Of a stretch of 63,974 nt of DNA, positions 37,414 through 45,793 are shown one piece after another. This DNA is from Prochlorococcus sp. AG-409-G20 (GTDB lineage Bacteria > Cyanobacteriota > Cyanobacteriia > PCC-6307 > Cyanobiaceae), in NCBI GenBank assembly GCA_003215775.1, contig QCJW01000010.1, forward strand, positions 1 through 63,974, given 5' to 3'. The first letter of the stretch is position 1. Each line of letters starts with the position of its first letter. Made by a program: the position numbers and the translations under genes. The notes under the pieces were generated by a model that worked only from the letters and a program-made list of their open reading frames with translations, made no database searches and was not told the origin of the DNA.

Positions 37414-38004
37414 TTAGAAATCAGTGTGAGTAAATGGTGTTTTCCATCGTTCCCTAGTCTCTTTGTTAAATGGAGGTAGCCAGTATTGAATTAAAAGCTG
37501 CTCTACTTCCCTTCTTGAGCGTGTGTTTCTTGGCACATCTGACCAAAAACGAATGCTAAGCTTTTTCTTTAATCCAGCATTGCAAAGTGCTTCTGAATAT
37601 GAGGCCAAGTAATTTTTGCAATCATGTTCTCCTTTCCATCGTTTTTCTGCTGCGATTGTTTCGCCAATATATAAAATAATTGGATTGTCCAGATCTTCCG
37701 GTCTGTCCATAACTAAATAAATTGCAGGGCCATGATGAGAAGATGAAGGCCATCTCCAGAAATCTAAAGATAAGGGAGTAAGACTTAAAGGTTCAAACTG
37801 TTCAACAAGAGCTGTATTCTCTGATGGGAATAATGAGGTTTGCTTTGGAATTAGTGTTCTATTGTTAAAGATCATTGTTTGGTGAGCATGTATATTCTTT
37901 TGCCATTGTTTTAAACAATCTGGACTTAGCTTGATTTCTAATGAATGAGATTTAACAGTAATATTTTCATACAAAAGTTGCTTTTGTCTTTCAGAAAAAC
38001 TCAT
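37414..38004 (-). CDS. GIY-YIG nuclease-like protein
   Basis: A 196-residue protein. The C-terminal 95 residues carry a GIY-YIG nuclease-like pattern: AIYLVMD (GIY part, with Ala for Gly), IILYIGET (YIG part), a conserved Arg in EKRWKGE, and the catalytic Glu region RREVEQLLIQYWLPPFN with the terminal Asn. The N-terminal 95 residues have no domain I recognise. The start ATG directly follows the stop of the upstream HhH protein (TAG then ATG, no gap), implying coupled translation. It may be a DNA repair or recombination nuclease; the activity is inferred. Confidence 0.75.
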   Translation of the reverse strand: MSFSERQKQLLYENITVKSHSLEIKLSPDCLKQWQKNIHAHQTMIFNNRTLIPKQTSLFPSENTALVEQFEPLSLTPLSLDFWRWPSSSHHGPAIYLVMDRPEDLDNPIILYIGETIAAEKRWKGEHDCKNYLASYSEALCNAGLKKKLSIRFWSDVPRNTRSRREVEQLLIQYWLPPFNKETRERWKTPFTHTDF

Positions 38005-38625
38005 CTATTTATTAGGAGGGAGTGATGGCCCTTTTGCTTTGGATCCGAAATAGACAACACCTATTAGTTTTTCAATTGAGCTAGGTGGTAATACAAGTCT
38101 CTCCTGGAGGTCTGCAAGGTTTTCGAAAGGACGTCTTTCCCTTTCTCTCAGCAAACGATCAAACCTTTCTTCTGTCCAATTTAGTATTGATAATAGCGAT
38201 TTAGGATTGGCATTATTCATATCAATTAAATAGGACTCCTTATCCTCAGGCAAGTTTCCATACCAATGAAAGATAAGGTGCGGCTCCCAGTCTTTTAAAA
38301 TCTTTTCTGGTAGTTCGAGAAGTTTTGAAAGATCCTCATGACCACTTAATTGAACGCCACCTTTTTGAAGTCTCATGAGTAGATGGATCATTGATTCGGT
38401 GCAACCAGGTAATTGTCTCCATTGAGAAGCAGTTGCTCGATTGACGTCAATACATAGAAGTTCTAGGGATTTTGCTTGTTTTTGCCTGATTTGTTCTAAC
38501 TCATTTTCTATAGCATCTTTTCGAGAAATAGATGTTGGATTGGGATGTTTTTTGTTCAGTGGCAATTGTCCAGTTGCTCTCAGGACTTGTCGAGCTAAAG
38601 GATCTAACCAGTGGCGTCGTGGCAT
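38005..38625 (-). CDS. Helix-hairpin-helix (ComEA-like) DNA-binding protein
   Basis: A 206-residue protein with two ComEA-type HhH-like regions. The first is LCIDVNRATASQWRQLPGCT with the following helix-hairpin, the second IDMNNANPKSLLSILNWTEE with RPFENLADLQERLVLPPSSIEKL. Such repeats bind DNA backbones without sequence preference. There is no signal peptide, so it is cytosolic rather than the exported ComEA. It abuts the GIY-YIG gene and would be its partner in DNA processing; this is inferred from adjacency. Upstream is a 368-base gap. Confidence 0.7.
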   Translation of the reverse strand: MPRRHWLDPLARQVLRATGQLPLNKKHPNPTSISRKDAIENELEQIRQKQAKSLELLCIDVNRATASQWRQLPGCTESMIHLLMRLQKGGVQLSGHEDLSKLLELPEKILKDWEPHLIFHWYGNLPEDKESYLIDMNNANPKSLLSILNWTEERFDRLLRERERRPFENLADLQERLVLPPSSIEKLIGVVYFGSKAKGPSLPPNK

Positions 38626-38993
38626 GCCTAGACACCTTGTTAAAAAACAGATAATACTTAGTTCTTGACATTTTGATAGATTGAGAGTGGCAGAAAAAAA
38701 GGTATCAGTTCTTTTAGTTAAAGAACCATGATATTTTGCCTTTGACTTCTCTATAAGTTCTATTCCGTTCAGGTGGCATGGATTGGGTATTGGGAACCAT
38801 TAGTAGATGTTGGGTGATTTCACCCTTTCTTTACTTTATGGTTTGCTAGAAAATTTATATACCATTTTTTCTAAGCCTTTTCTTTGTCAAAGAAACCCTT
38901 TGATTGCAAGATTAATACTCTAGTCGAGAGACTTCTGTATTATTTCTATGTTAAGTAAAGACGTCTTCGAAAAGAAGGGAATCAACTAACCCA
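38626..38993. other. Intergenic gap of 368 bases between the HhH gene and DUF1825
   Basis: This divergent gap must hold promoters in both directions. It has two small hairpins: GTTCTTT/AAAGAAC at 38708-38726 and GGGTGA/TCACCC at 38813-38826, the latter followed by a T-rich stretch. A 23-codon ATG frame spans 38778-38849 but gives no recognisable small protein. No tRNA or known RNA family seen. Confidence 0.4.
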
Positions 38994-39317
38994 ATGGTTA
39001 TGTCTTTCTTTGAGTCAGAGATTGTTCAGCAGGAAGCAAAAAGGCTTTTTGCGGACTATCAAGAGCTAATGAAACTTGGCTCAGATTATGGAAAGTTTGA
39101 TCGTGAAGGGAAAAAAATGTTTATAGACACAATGGAAGAGCTGATGGGTAGATACAAAGTTTTTATGAAGCGTTTTGAACTCTCTGAGGATTTTCAGGCG
39201 AAGATGACAGTTGAGCAGTTAAGAACTCAACTGAGTCAATTTGGAATTACTCCAGAACAAATGTTTGATCAAATGAATAGCACATTGGAGAGGATGAAAT
39301 CTCAGCTTGATCCCTGA
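38994..39317 (+). CDS. DUF1825 family protein
   Basis: A 107-residue helical protein matching the cyanobacterial DUF1825 family: FFESEIVQQEAKRLFADYQE, then FDREGKKMFIDTMEELMGRYKVFMKRFELS, and EQLRTQLSQFGITPEQMFDQMN. It is a short soluble protein of unknown role found across cyanobacteria. A two-codon upstream extension (MVMSFF) makes MSFFESE a likely alternative start. It is 58 bases upstream of tyrS on the same strand. Confidence 0.85.
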   Translation: MVMSFFESEIVQQEAKRLFADYQELMKLGSDYGKFDREGKKMFIDTMEELMGRYKVFMKRFELSEDFQAKMTVEQLRTQLSQFGITPEQMFDQMNSTLERMKSQLDP

Positions 39318-39375
39318 ATTTGCTTTTTCAGATCAATGCCCATATACGATCTTTTGAGATAGAGAACTTCTTCTT

Positions 39376-40623
39376 ATGGCGGAGAAGCTAAAATCCTTGC
39401 CATCTTGGGTGACTAGAGGGTTAGGGGATTTGTTTCCCACAAGCGACAATATGGATTCTGATCAGAGTCTTGTTAGTCGTTTAGATCAAGCATCAAAGAC
39501 TAAAGAGCCATTAAGAATCAAATTGGGCATTGACCCAACAGGTAGTGAAATGCATCTGGGCCATAGCATTGTGTTTCGGAAGCTCAGGGCTTTCCAAGAT
39601 GCAGGGCATAAGGCGGTCTTAATTATTGGAGATTTCACTGCGCGCATTGGCGACCCTACTGGTAAAAGTAATACCAGAGTTCAACTGACTAGAGAGCAAG
39701 TAGAAGCCAATTCGCGTACTTATCTTGAACAATTGGGTTATGGAAAGGATCCAATGAAATCTCTTTTGGATTTTGAAACTCCTGAACGTTTGGAAGTACA
39801 CCGAAATAGTGATTGGTTGGAAAGCCTTGATTTGACACAGATCATTGAATTGCTTGGTAATGCAACCGTTGGTCAGATGCTTGCAAAAGAAGATTTCGGT
39901 AATAGATATAACTCTGGAATACCAATTTCTTTGCATGAGTTTCTCTACCCTCTTCTTCAAGGCTTTGATTCTTTTGCTGTTAATGCTGATATAGAACTAG
40001 GAGGTACAGATCAGAAGTTTAATGTAGCCATGGGTAGAGATATTCAACGACACTTTTGTAAACGGCCTCAGTTTGGCCTTTTGATGCCTATTTTGGTTGG
40101 TCTTGATGGTGTTAACAAAATGAGCAAGAGTCTTGAGAATTTTGTCGGACTGAATGAAGATCCTTTGTCTATGTATTCAAAATTAGAAAAAGTTCCTGAT
40201 TTATTAGTGCGGAACTACATAGACTTGTTGACTGATTTGGAATTAAAAGATTTGCCTTCTCAACCTCGTGAACTTCAGAAAATAATGGCACTCGAAGTTA
40301 CATCAAATCATCACGGAATGACAGCTGCAAAGGCAGCTCAGTTAGATGCTGCAAGACTTATCTCTGGCACTCAGGATGCTGAAGGACATATCCTAGAACT
40401 GTCATTGGATGATGTGAATTTCCCAGCTAAGGCCTTTTATTTATTGAGTAAACTTGGTGTAAGTCCAAGTAGTAGTGAGGCAAGGCGTCAAATAAAAGGA
40501 GGTGCAATTCGTATAGATGGCGAGAAGATACTTGATCCAAATTTCGAATTTTCTGATGCTGGAATGCTTCTGGGAAAGGTTTTACAGATTGGAAAGAAAA
40601 CTTTCCGACGCCTAACCATTTGA
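39376..40623 (+). CDS. tyrS: Tyrosyl-tRNA synthetase
   Basis: TyrS charges tRNA-Tyr. The 415-residue protein shows the class I HIGH motif as [33 protein letters not shown], the tyrosine-binding GGTDQKFN and the KMSKS loop in [10 protein letters not shown], and a C-terminal S4 domain with [12 protein letters not shown]. Start ATG at 39376. Its stop overlaps the upstream-most possible pyrF start by four bases. Confidence 0.97.
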   Translation: MAEKLKSLPSWVTRGLGDLFPTSDNMDSDQSLVSRLDQASKTKEPLRIKLGIDPTGSEMHLGHSIVFRKLRAFQDAGHKAVLIIGDFTARIGDPTGKSNTRVQLTREQVEANSRTYLEQLGYGKDPMKSLLDFETPERLEVHRNSDWLESLDLTQIIELLGNATVGQMLAKEDFGNRYNSGIPISLHEFLYPLLQGFDSFAVNADIELGGTDQKFNVAMGRDIQRHFCKRPQFGLLMPILVGLDGVNKMSKSLENFVGLNEDPLSMYSKLEKVPDLLVRNYIDLLTDLELKDLPSQPRELQKIMALEVTSNHHGMTAAKAAQLDAARLISGTQDAEGHILELSLDDVNFPAKAFYLLSKLGVSPSSSEARRQIKGGAIRIDGEKILDPNFEFSDAGMLLGKVLQIGKKTFRRLTI

Positions 40624-40646
40624 ATAAAAAGTTTGGTTTATTTTTT

Positions 40647-41381
40647 ATGACATCAACACAGAATCCTGCTGACAAAATAATCGTTGCATTAGATGGAATG
40701 AATAGAAACGAGGCTTTGGCATTTATTTCTAAATTGCCTAGCCTGCAATGGGTTAAGGTGGGTTTAGAGTTATTCGTTAATGCAGGTCCTGAAATACTTG
40801 AGGAATTGAGAGATAAAGGCTTAAAGATATTTCTTGATCTGAAGTTTCATGATATTCCTAATACTATGTCTGCGACTTGTAAGTGTGTTGCAAGAAGTGG
40901 TGCTCAATTAATAACAGTACATGGATGTGCTGGAATAAAAGCATTAAAGCAATCAAATAAGGCTGCGAGTGAGGGTGCGTTAGAAGTTGGCTTGCCACAA
41001 CCAACTTTGTTGGCTGTAACTGTTCTTTCAAGTTGGGACTCCAACAATTTTTCTCGAGATTTGGCTATAAATCACACCATTAAGGAGAGGGTTATCTGGT
41101 TAGCTGATTTGGCTTCAAAGGTTGGCATAGGTGGATGCATTTGTTCTCCTCAAGAAGTGAAAATCTTGAGGAAATTGCATCCAGAACCTTTTCAGCTTGT
41201 TACTCCAGGAATTCGCTTTAATGATGATCAGTTGGATGACCAGTCGAGAGTGATGAATCCTCGAGAAGCGATTGACTTGGGAGCCTCTCGGTTGGTAATT
41301 GGCAGACCGATTACCGCTTCGTCTGATCCTGCAAAGGCTTTTAGGCGTTTTTGTAGCTCCTTGAATTCTGATTATGATTGA
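40647..41381 (+). CDS. pyrF: Orotidine 5'-phosphate decarboxylase
   Basis: PyrF makes UMP from OMP, the last step of de novo pyrimidine synthesis. The protein has [17 protein letters not shown], the catalytic motif [13 protein letters not shown], and the C-terminal [10 protein letters not shown] and LVIGRPIT segments that bind phosphate. The frame also allows a TTG at 40620, overlapping tyrS by four bases; I prefer the ATG at 40647 from family length. The gene overlaps the 3' end of plsY on the opposite strand by ten bases. Confidence 0.95.
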   Translation: MTSTQNPADKIIVALDGMNRNEALAFISKLPSLQWVKVGLELFVNAGPEILEELRDKGLKIFLDLKFHDIPNTMSATCKCVARSGAQLITVHGCAGIKALKQSNKAASEGALEVGLPQPTLLAVTVLSSWDSNNFSRDLAINHTIKERVIWLADLASKVGIGGCICSPQEVKILRKLHPEPFQLVTPGIRFNDDQLDDQSRVMNPREAIDLGASRLVIGRPITASSDPAKAFRRFCSSLNSDYD

Positions 41382-41971
41382 TTGATTCTTGGTTCATTTC
41401 CTTTTATTAGCCGAGTCATATTGCTCCTGTGTCGCCATATGACTATTGCCATGCTTCCAAGAGCTAAACAAAAATAAGCTGAGCAGAAGTCATTTTTGGG
41501 GAAACTAGCAATCATTAAAACAGGAAGGCTTATAGCTGCACTTACGCTTGATAAAGAGACTATTTTGCTAATTGATAAAACAATAAGAAAGATTCCTAAG
41601 GATGCCGCTCCAACTTCCCATGAGATTCCCAGTAGAACTCCTAATCCAGTCGCAACAGCTTTGCCTCCTTTCCAGTTGAGCCATATAGGCCATATATGTC
41701 CCACTAGGGCACTTAATCCAGCAGCAACTTCTAAAATTTCGCCCGAATTTAAGGCTCTAGCAACCAGAACAGCTGTAACTCCTTTTAGTACATCAATCAA
41801 AAAAACCAATAAAGCTGGACCTTTTCCAACATGGCGAAGAACATTTGTAGCGCCTGTAGATCCTGAGCCGAATTCTCTTAAATCAATTTTCGCTATCCAC
41901 CGCCCAGCAATATATCCAGTTGGGATTGCTCCAAGTAAATAGCCGATGACAAACAGAAATAAATTTTGCAT
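41372..41971 (-). CDS. plsY: Glycerol-3-phosphate acyltransferase PlsY
   Basis: PlsY transfers an acyl chain from acyl-phosphate to glycerol-3-phosphate, the first step of phospholipid synthesis in most bacteria. It is a five-helix inner membrane protein; the three conserved loops are visible as [37 protein letters not shown] and the [17 protein letters not shown] end. Start taken at the ATG giving [20 protein letters not shown]; the 24-codon extension upstream is unlikely. The gene is in a minus-strand run with DUF3086, DUF3119 and the MlaE-type permease. Confidence 0.94.
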   Translation of the reverse strand: MQNLFLFVIGYLLGAIPTGYIAGRWIAKIDLREFGSGSTGATNVLRHVGKGPALLVFLIDVLKGVTAVLVARALNSGEILEVAAGLSALVGHIWPIWLNWKGGKAVATGLGVLLGISWEVGAASLGIFLIVLSISKIVSLSSVSAAISLPVLMIASFPKNDFCSAYFCLALGSMAIVIWRHRSNMTRLIKGNEPRINQS

Positions 41972-41987
41972 TGCAGAATTAAAATAA

Positions 41988-43019
41988 TCAGAGCATTTCC
42001 TCTTCTTCTGCCCAGATTTCGTCTGAACTTCCGGCAAAGGCAAGCCAAATTGGGAATTGAAGGACTGGAATGTCGATACTTTGCTCTAGGGCATCTATAA
42101 GAATAAGAGGTACCTCTCCTCTTTCTTCTAAGCGATCTGCTCTTTCTATCACTCCGTCTGATCTTTCAAAAAGAACAATCCCACTATTTGGTCCAAAATC
42201 TTCTCTGGTTAACCCCAAGGCATCTTGGAGGCCTCTTCTCCATTCTCCGAGTCGCTCTGGTTGACTTGCCAAGACAAGTGTTTGGAAGCGATCTCCATAG
42301 AGCTCTCCCAGAATTGAAATCAATCCAGCAGAAACCAGCACATTCCTTGATCTTGTTCCTCGACTCGGTTGAGCCCCTCTCCCTCCCATATTGAAGAACC
42401 AGTCTTCAAGTAAATCAATGTCTTTTTGGTCGAGACTTCTGCGTAATTTCCAAGGGTCAGCGTAAAAGTCAGGTTGACCAAGGAATGATTCAAGGCATTC
42501 TCGAATTAAATCTTGGTCAGGTTTAAAGGTGTCTGAGATTGCAGGAACCTGCTCTAAGGTTTCATTTAATGATTTTGATTCTTTTTGATCTAAAGGTGAT
42601 GGCTTAACTAAGACAGGCTCGGCTATTAATTCTAATTTCTCTGCAGATTGTACTAGGTCTTGAAAAGCCCCTGTTAGATAGTCTTGAAAACCTTTTACTC
42701 TCCTTGCTATTGCATCTGATTGACCAGAAAATGTAGTTGATAAATCCTTATTTAGCTGCTCTTTTCGTTTAGTTAGCTGTGTAACCTCTTCCTCAAGACT
42801 TTTACGACGATCTTTTAAATCCTTTAATGCAATTTCTATTAAGTGAGAAAAGTTAGAATTATTTTTAACTTCACTGCTATCTTTTTTTAGATTGTCTGAG
42901 TCATCTATAGATTTTCCATTTTTTGGATTTTCTGTCATAGAAAGATCGATAGGTGATAACTTTTTGTCATCATTTGTAGATGGAGATGTCTCAGGATTTT
43001 GGAGATTTTCTTCAGACAT
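41988..43019 (-). CDS. DUF3086 family protein
   Basis: A protein of about 343 residues in the cyanobacterial DUF3086 family. The N-terminus is low complexity (Ser/Asn/Asp/Lys, about 1-60), followed by a coiled coil (EIALKDLKDRRKSLEEEVTQL) and the conserved region with SFLGQPDFYADPWKLRRSLD, GGRGAQPSRGTRSRN and PERLGEWRRGLQDALGLTREDFG. Cytosolic, no membrane segment. I took the ATG giving MSEENLQ; the frame extends 25 codons upstream into the DUF3119 gene. Function unknown; the neighbourhood suggests a lipid role. Confidence 0.8.
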   Translation of the reverse strand: MSEENLQNPETSPSTNDDKKLSPIDLSMTENPKNGKSIDDSDNLKKDSSEVKNNSNFSHLIEIALKDLKDRRKSLEEEVTQLTKRKEQLNKDLSTTFSGQSDAIARRVKGFQDYLTGAFQDLVQSAEKLELIAEPVLVKPSPLDQKESKSLNETLEQVPAISDTFKPDQDLIRECLESFLGQPDFYADPWKLRRSLDQKDIDLLEDWFFNMGGRGAQPSRGTRSRNVLVSAGLISILGELYGDRFQTLVLASQPERLGEWRRGLQDALGLTREDFGPNSGIVLFERSDGVIERADRLEERGEVPLILIDALEQSIDIPVLQFPIWLAFAGSSDEIWAEEEEML

Positions 43020-43044
43020 TAAGAACCTAGTTGGCTTGGTTTGA

Positions 43045-43464
43045 TTAAGGATTAGGTATAGAGTCTTGTTTGCTTGGGATTTCAAGCGAGCCAACTTTTT
43101 CCCGTAATTGACCCTCTAGTTGTTTTGCGTCAAAAAGTATTGGTAAAAGGTGTGGGCTAGCTTTTTCACGAAAATAGAGAATCCCAGGTAAATTTGGAAA
43201 GAACAGTCTCCATGCCAGCCAATCTTTAAAAGGAAAACGACGTAATTCTTTTCCTAATTGCCAGACTATGAAATCTTCTTGAGTGAATTCAATCTTGAGT
43301 GTGAAGGATTGTATGAGCAGAAATATACTGAAAACACCTATTGTGATTGTTGGCCATGGATGAAATGGCAAGGGAATTAATGTGATGCTTAATGCTGCAA
43401 TGAGCAAAGGTAATCTAGGATTTTGATCCAGAATAATACTCTTATTGCTATTTAATTGATTCAT
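43045..43464 (-). CDS. DUF3119 family membrane protein
   Basis: A 139-residue protein in the cyanobacterial DUF3119 family, with two close N-terminal hydrophobic helices (LPLLIAALSITLIPLPF and ITIGVFSIFLLIQ) and a soluble PH-like C-terminal part (FTQEDFIVWQLGKELRRFPFKDWLAWRLFFPNLPG in parts). Found with DUF3086 and plsY in the same order, as in this window. Ends in a charged tail. Function unknown. It lies 25 bases upstream of the DUF3086 start. Confidence 0.8.
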   Translation of the reverse strand: MNQLNSNKSIILDQNPRLPLLIAALSITLIPLPFHPWPTITIGVFSIFLLIQSFTLKIEFTQEDFIVWQLGKELRRFPFKDWLAWRLFFPNLPGILYFREKASPHLLPILFDAKQLEGQLREKVGSLEIPSKQDSIPNP

Positions 43465-43478
43465 GGCATTTAGGCTTA

Positions 43479-44225
43479 TTAGCCAAATAGGATTTGAGTT
43501 AGAAGAACGTCTACTAAAGAGACTGTAACTAGTGTCATAACCACTGCTCCGGTAGTGCTTGTCCCTACTTCTTTAGGGCCTCCACGGGTGGTAAGACCCC
43601 AACCGCAAGCAATTACCGCAATGAGAAGGCCAAAAACAATTGCTTTAATAAGCATGAATGGGAGGTCACTTATTATTAGCCATTCTCTCGCAGAATCCCA
43701 AAAGATTTTAGGAGGAATCTGATAGAGAGCTGTGCTGCTTATTTGCCCACTCCATAGAGCAACGATGAAAAAGAGTAGGCATTGAATAGGTGCCATTACT
43801 ACCATTGCTATAACTCTAGGAACTACGAGATATTCCACAGGGTCTGTTTTTAGCATTGTTATGGCATCGATTTGTTCTGTGACTTTCATTGTCCCAAGCT
43901 GAGCGGCATAGGCAGTAGCAACTTTCCCAGTTAAAAGTGTTGCTGTAAGTAATGGAGCAATTTCTCTGGCCATGCCAATTGCAAGTAAACCTCCTACTTG
44001 AGATCCAACTCCTTGCCTGCTTAGTTCTGCAGCTACTTGTATATTGAAAACTGTTCCAGCAGCAATACCTGTTATTAGAACAATTAGGAAACTCCCTGGA
44101 CCTGCTTCCAGAAGTTGGTCATTAAGGTCATAAGAATTGATACGTCCTTTTGAGGCTGCACTGACGGACTGTGCACCAATCATGAGGCTACTTCCAAGCC
44201 TTCTTAGCCAGCGTGGACTTCTCAT
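43479..44225 (-). CDS. MlaE-type ABC transporter permease (lipid transport)
   Basis: A 248-residue permease of the MlaE/TGD1/Ycf63 family. Family blocks are visible: LIVLITGIAAGTVFNIQVAAELSRQG, GLLAIGMAREIAPLLTATLLTGKVA and EIDAITMLKTDPVEYLVVPRVIA (here EQIDAITML). These form the membrane part of transporters moving phospholipids between outer and inner membranes; in chloroplasts the relative TGD1 imports ER lipids. No ATPase or substrate-binding (MlaD) gene is adjacent. The start overlaps the stop of the MFS gene by four bases. Confidence 0.88.
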   Translation of the reverse strand: MRSPRWLRRLGSSLMIGAQSVSAASKGRINSYDLNDQLLEAGPGSFLIVLITGIAAGTVFNIQVAAELSRQGVGSQVGGLLAIGMAREIAPLLTATLLTGKVATAYAAQLGTMKVTEQIDAITMLKTDPVEYLVVPRVIAMVVMAPIQCLLFFIVALWSGQISSTALYQIPPKIFWDSAREWLIISDLPFMLIKAIVFGLLIAVIACGWGLTTRGGPKEVGTSTTGAVVMTLVTVSLVDVLLTQILFG

Positions 44226-45622
44226 GTATTTCTTTGTTGAAGATGTTCTCCCTTTTCAGGCCAGTTTCGCATAATTAATAGTCCGCAAGTGACAAGTAAT
44301 GCTGGTATAAGACCCATGCAAAATCTTATACTTGTTATTGCTTGGATTGGTTGTTTTATATAGGTAATTGCACCACTACATTGGCTGGCAGAGATGTATC
44401 CGGATACTGATAGCAACAACCCTAGTAATCCCATGCTTAGCCCTATCCCGACTTTTTGTATAAGAATCATCCAGGCTGTGTAGAAGCCTGCAGGATGCTC
44501 AGGGTCGTTGTCAATTGCATCTGGCAGAAGAGACCATGGAATTAGATATGCTGTAGATGCTCCAAATCCAACAGACAAGATAATTATACTTAGTAGGAGT
44601 GTTTTTATTCCAAAGATCTCGTTACTGTGAATAACATTATTAATGCCTACTTTTACGGAGATAGGTTCAAGCATCATTGATAAAATACAAGACCCTATCC
44701 ATAAGCTTCCTCCAAGGTACAAAGATTGAATGCGTCCATATCTGTTAGAGCAGAAACTCCACACTTGAAGCCCAGCTAATGCGCTTAGTTGAAAAAGTAT
44801 TAGACCAAAAGTAGCATATGAAGGGGGAACTTGAATGACTTGCACTAAATAAATAAGTGCCACTGTCTGCATAAGTTGTAATCCGCACCAAAGAAGGAAA
44901 TAAAGGCTTAGAACTTTCAGGAACATATTGTTTTGAAAGATTCTTTTTAATTGTTTTAAAACTGATTCTGAATGTAATTTAGGCCTTTGTGCTTTTTTTG
45001 TATATGGTGCTAGTCCCCAGCAACATAAAAGAGTAGTTAAGGTTGCAATGCTTCCTGTAATTCTTCCCATGGCTATGTAGCCACTCTCGCCAAATCGAGT
45101 TAGCCACCATGCAACTAAAAGGCCTGTTAAGCTTGCAATTATTGAACCTGTAAACCTTGCTGCGTTGAGCCTAGTCCTTGTATTAGTGTTCGATGTTAGT
45201 TCTGTAGAAAGTGCTGCATAGGGAAGATTTACCCCGGTATATGCGCTCATCAAAAGTATGGCCATCAGAGCGTAATAAATTATTTTTGATTTTTCCTCTA
45301 AGGGAGGTACCCACCAAATAGCTGCAAGACTTATGCCTAGAGGCGCGGAAGCGGCAATCATCCATGGAAGCCTTGGGCCCCAGCGACTGTTGGTGTGATC
45401 ACTTAGCCATCCAATTAGTGGGTCATTAATTCCATCCCAAACTTTTATAAGCATTAGAAGTGATCCAGCCACAAAAGGTTCTAGGCCTGCTGTGCATGTA
45501 AAGAAAACAAAAAGGTAAAAGCCAAGTTGAGAGGCTGCTAAACCTGTACCTGCATCGCCTAACCCATACGAAAACATGAGTCTTAGGCGAGATGCCCCTT
45601 GAAAAGACATGGATTTCTTCAT
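44222..45622 (-). CDS. MFS transporter of the GPH sugar:cation symporter type
   Basis: A 466-residue protein with twelve hydrophobic segments, in the glycoside-pentoside-hexuronide (MelB-like) branch: the loop WDGINDPLIGWLSDHTNSRWGPRLPWM contains the D-P-x-x-G-x-x-x-D signature, and GFGASTAYLIPWSLLPDAIDNDPE fits the second half-signature. The likely role is sugar uptake with Na+ or H+, substrate unknown. It is the first gene of a minus-strand run with the MlaE permease and starts near tRNA-Gly on the other strand. Confidence 0.82.
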   Translation of the reverse strand: MKKSMSFQGASRLRLMFSYGLGDAGTGLAASQLGFYLFVFFTCTAGLEPFVAGSLLMLIKVWDGINDPLIGWLSDHTNSRWGPRLPWMIAASAPLGISLAAIWWVPPLEEKSKIIYYALMAILLMSAYTGVNLPYAALSTELTSNTNTRTRLNAARFTGSIIASLTGLLVAWWLTRFGESGYIAMGRITGSIATLTTLLCCWGLAPYTKKAQRPKLHSESVLKQLKRIFQNNMFLKVLSLYFLLWCGLQLMQTVALIYLVQVIQVPPSYATFGLILFQLSALAGLQVWSFCSNRYGRIQSLYLGGSLWIGSCILSMMLEPISVKVGINNVIHSNEIFGIKTLLLSIIILSVGFGASTAYLIPWSLLPDAIDNDPEHPAGFYTAWMILIQKVGIGLSMGLLGLLLSVSGYISASQCSGAITYIKQPIQAITSIRFCMGLIPALLVTCGLLIMRNWPEKGEHLQQRNT

Positions 45623-45714
45623 GCTTAAAACAAAAGAGGGGGGGTGGCCGTCATAATGTTGATTGAAGACCAGGTAATCCAGCCAAATCTGCGCGGATAC
45701 TTTTGTCTTTGACT

Positions 45715-45785
<71 letters not shown>

Positions 45786-45793
45786 TATTTGAC

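Noticed and set aside
38778..38849. 23-codon ATG frame in the gap before DUF1825
   Set aside because: Too short, no Shine-Dalgarno of note, and it does not match small photosystem or b6f subunits I know.
41496..41942. 148-codon plus-strand frame inside plsY
   Set aside because: Antisense of a recognisable membrane enzyme; composition (Pro, Thr, Ala) mirrors hydrophobic codons of PlsY.
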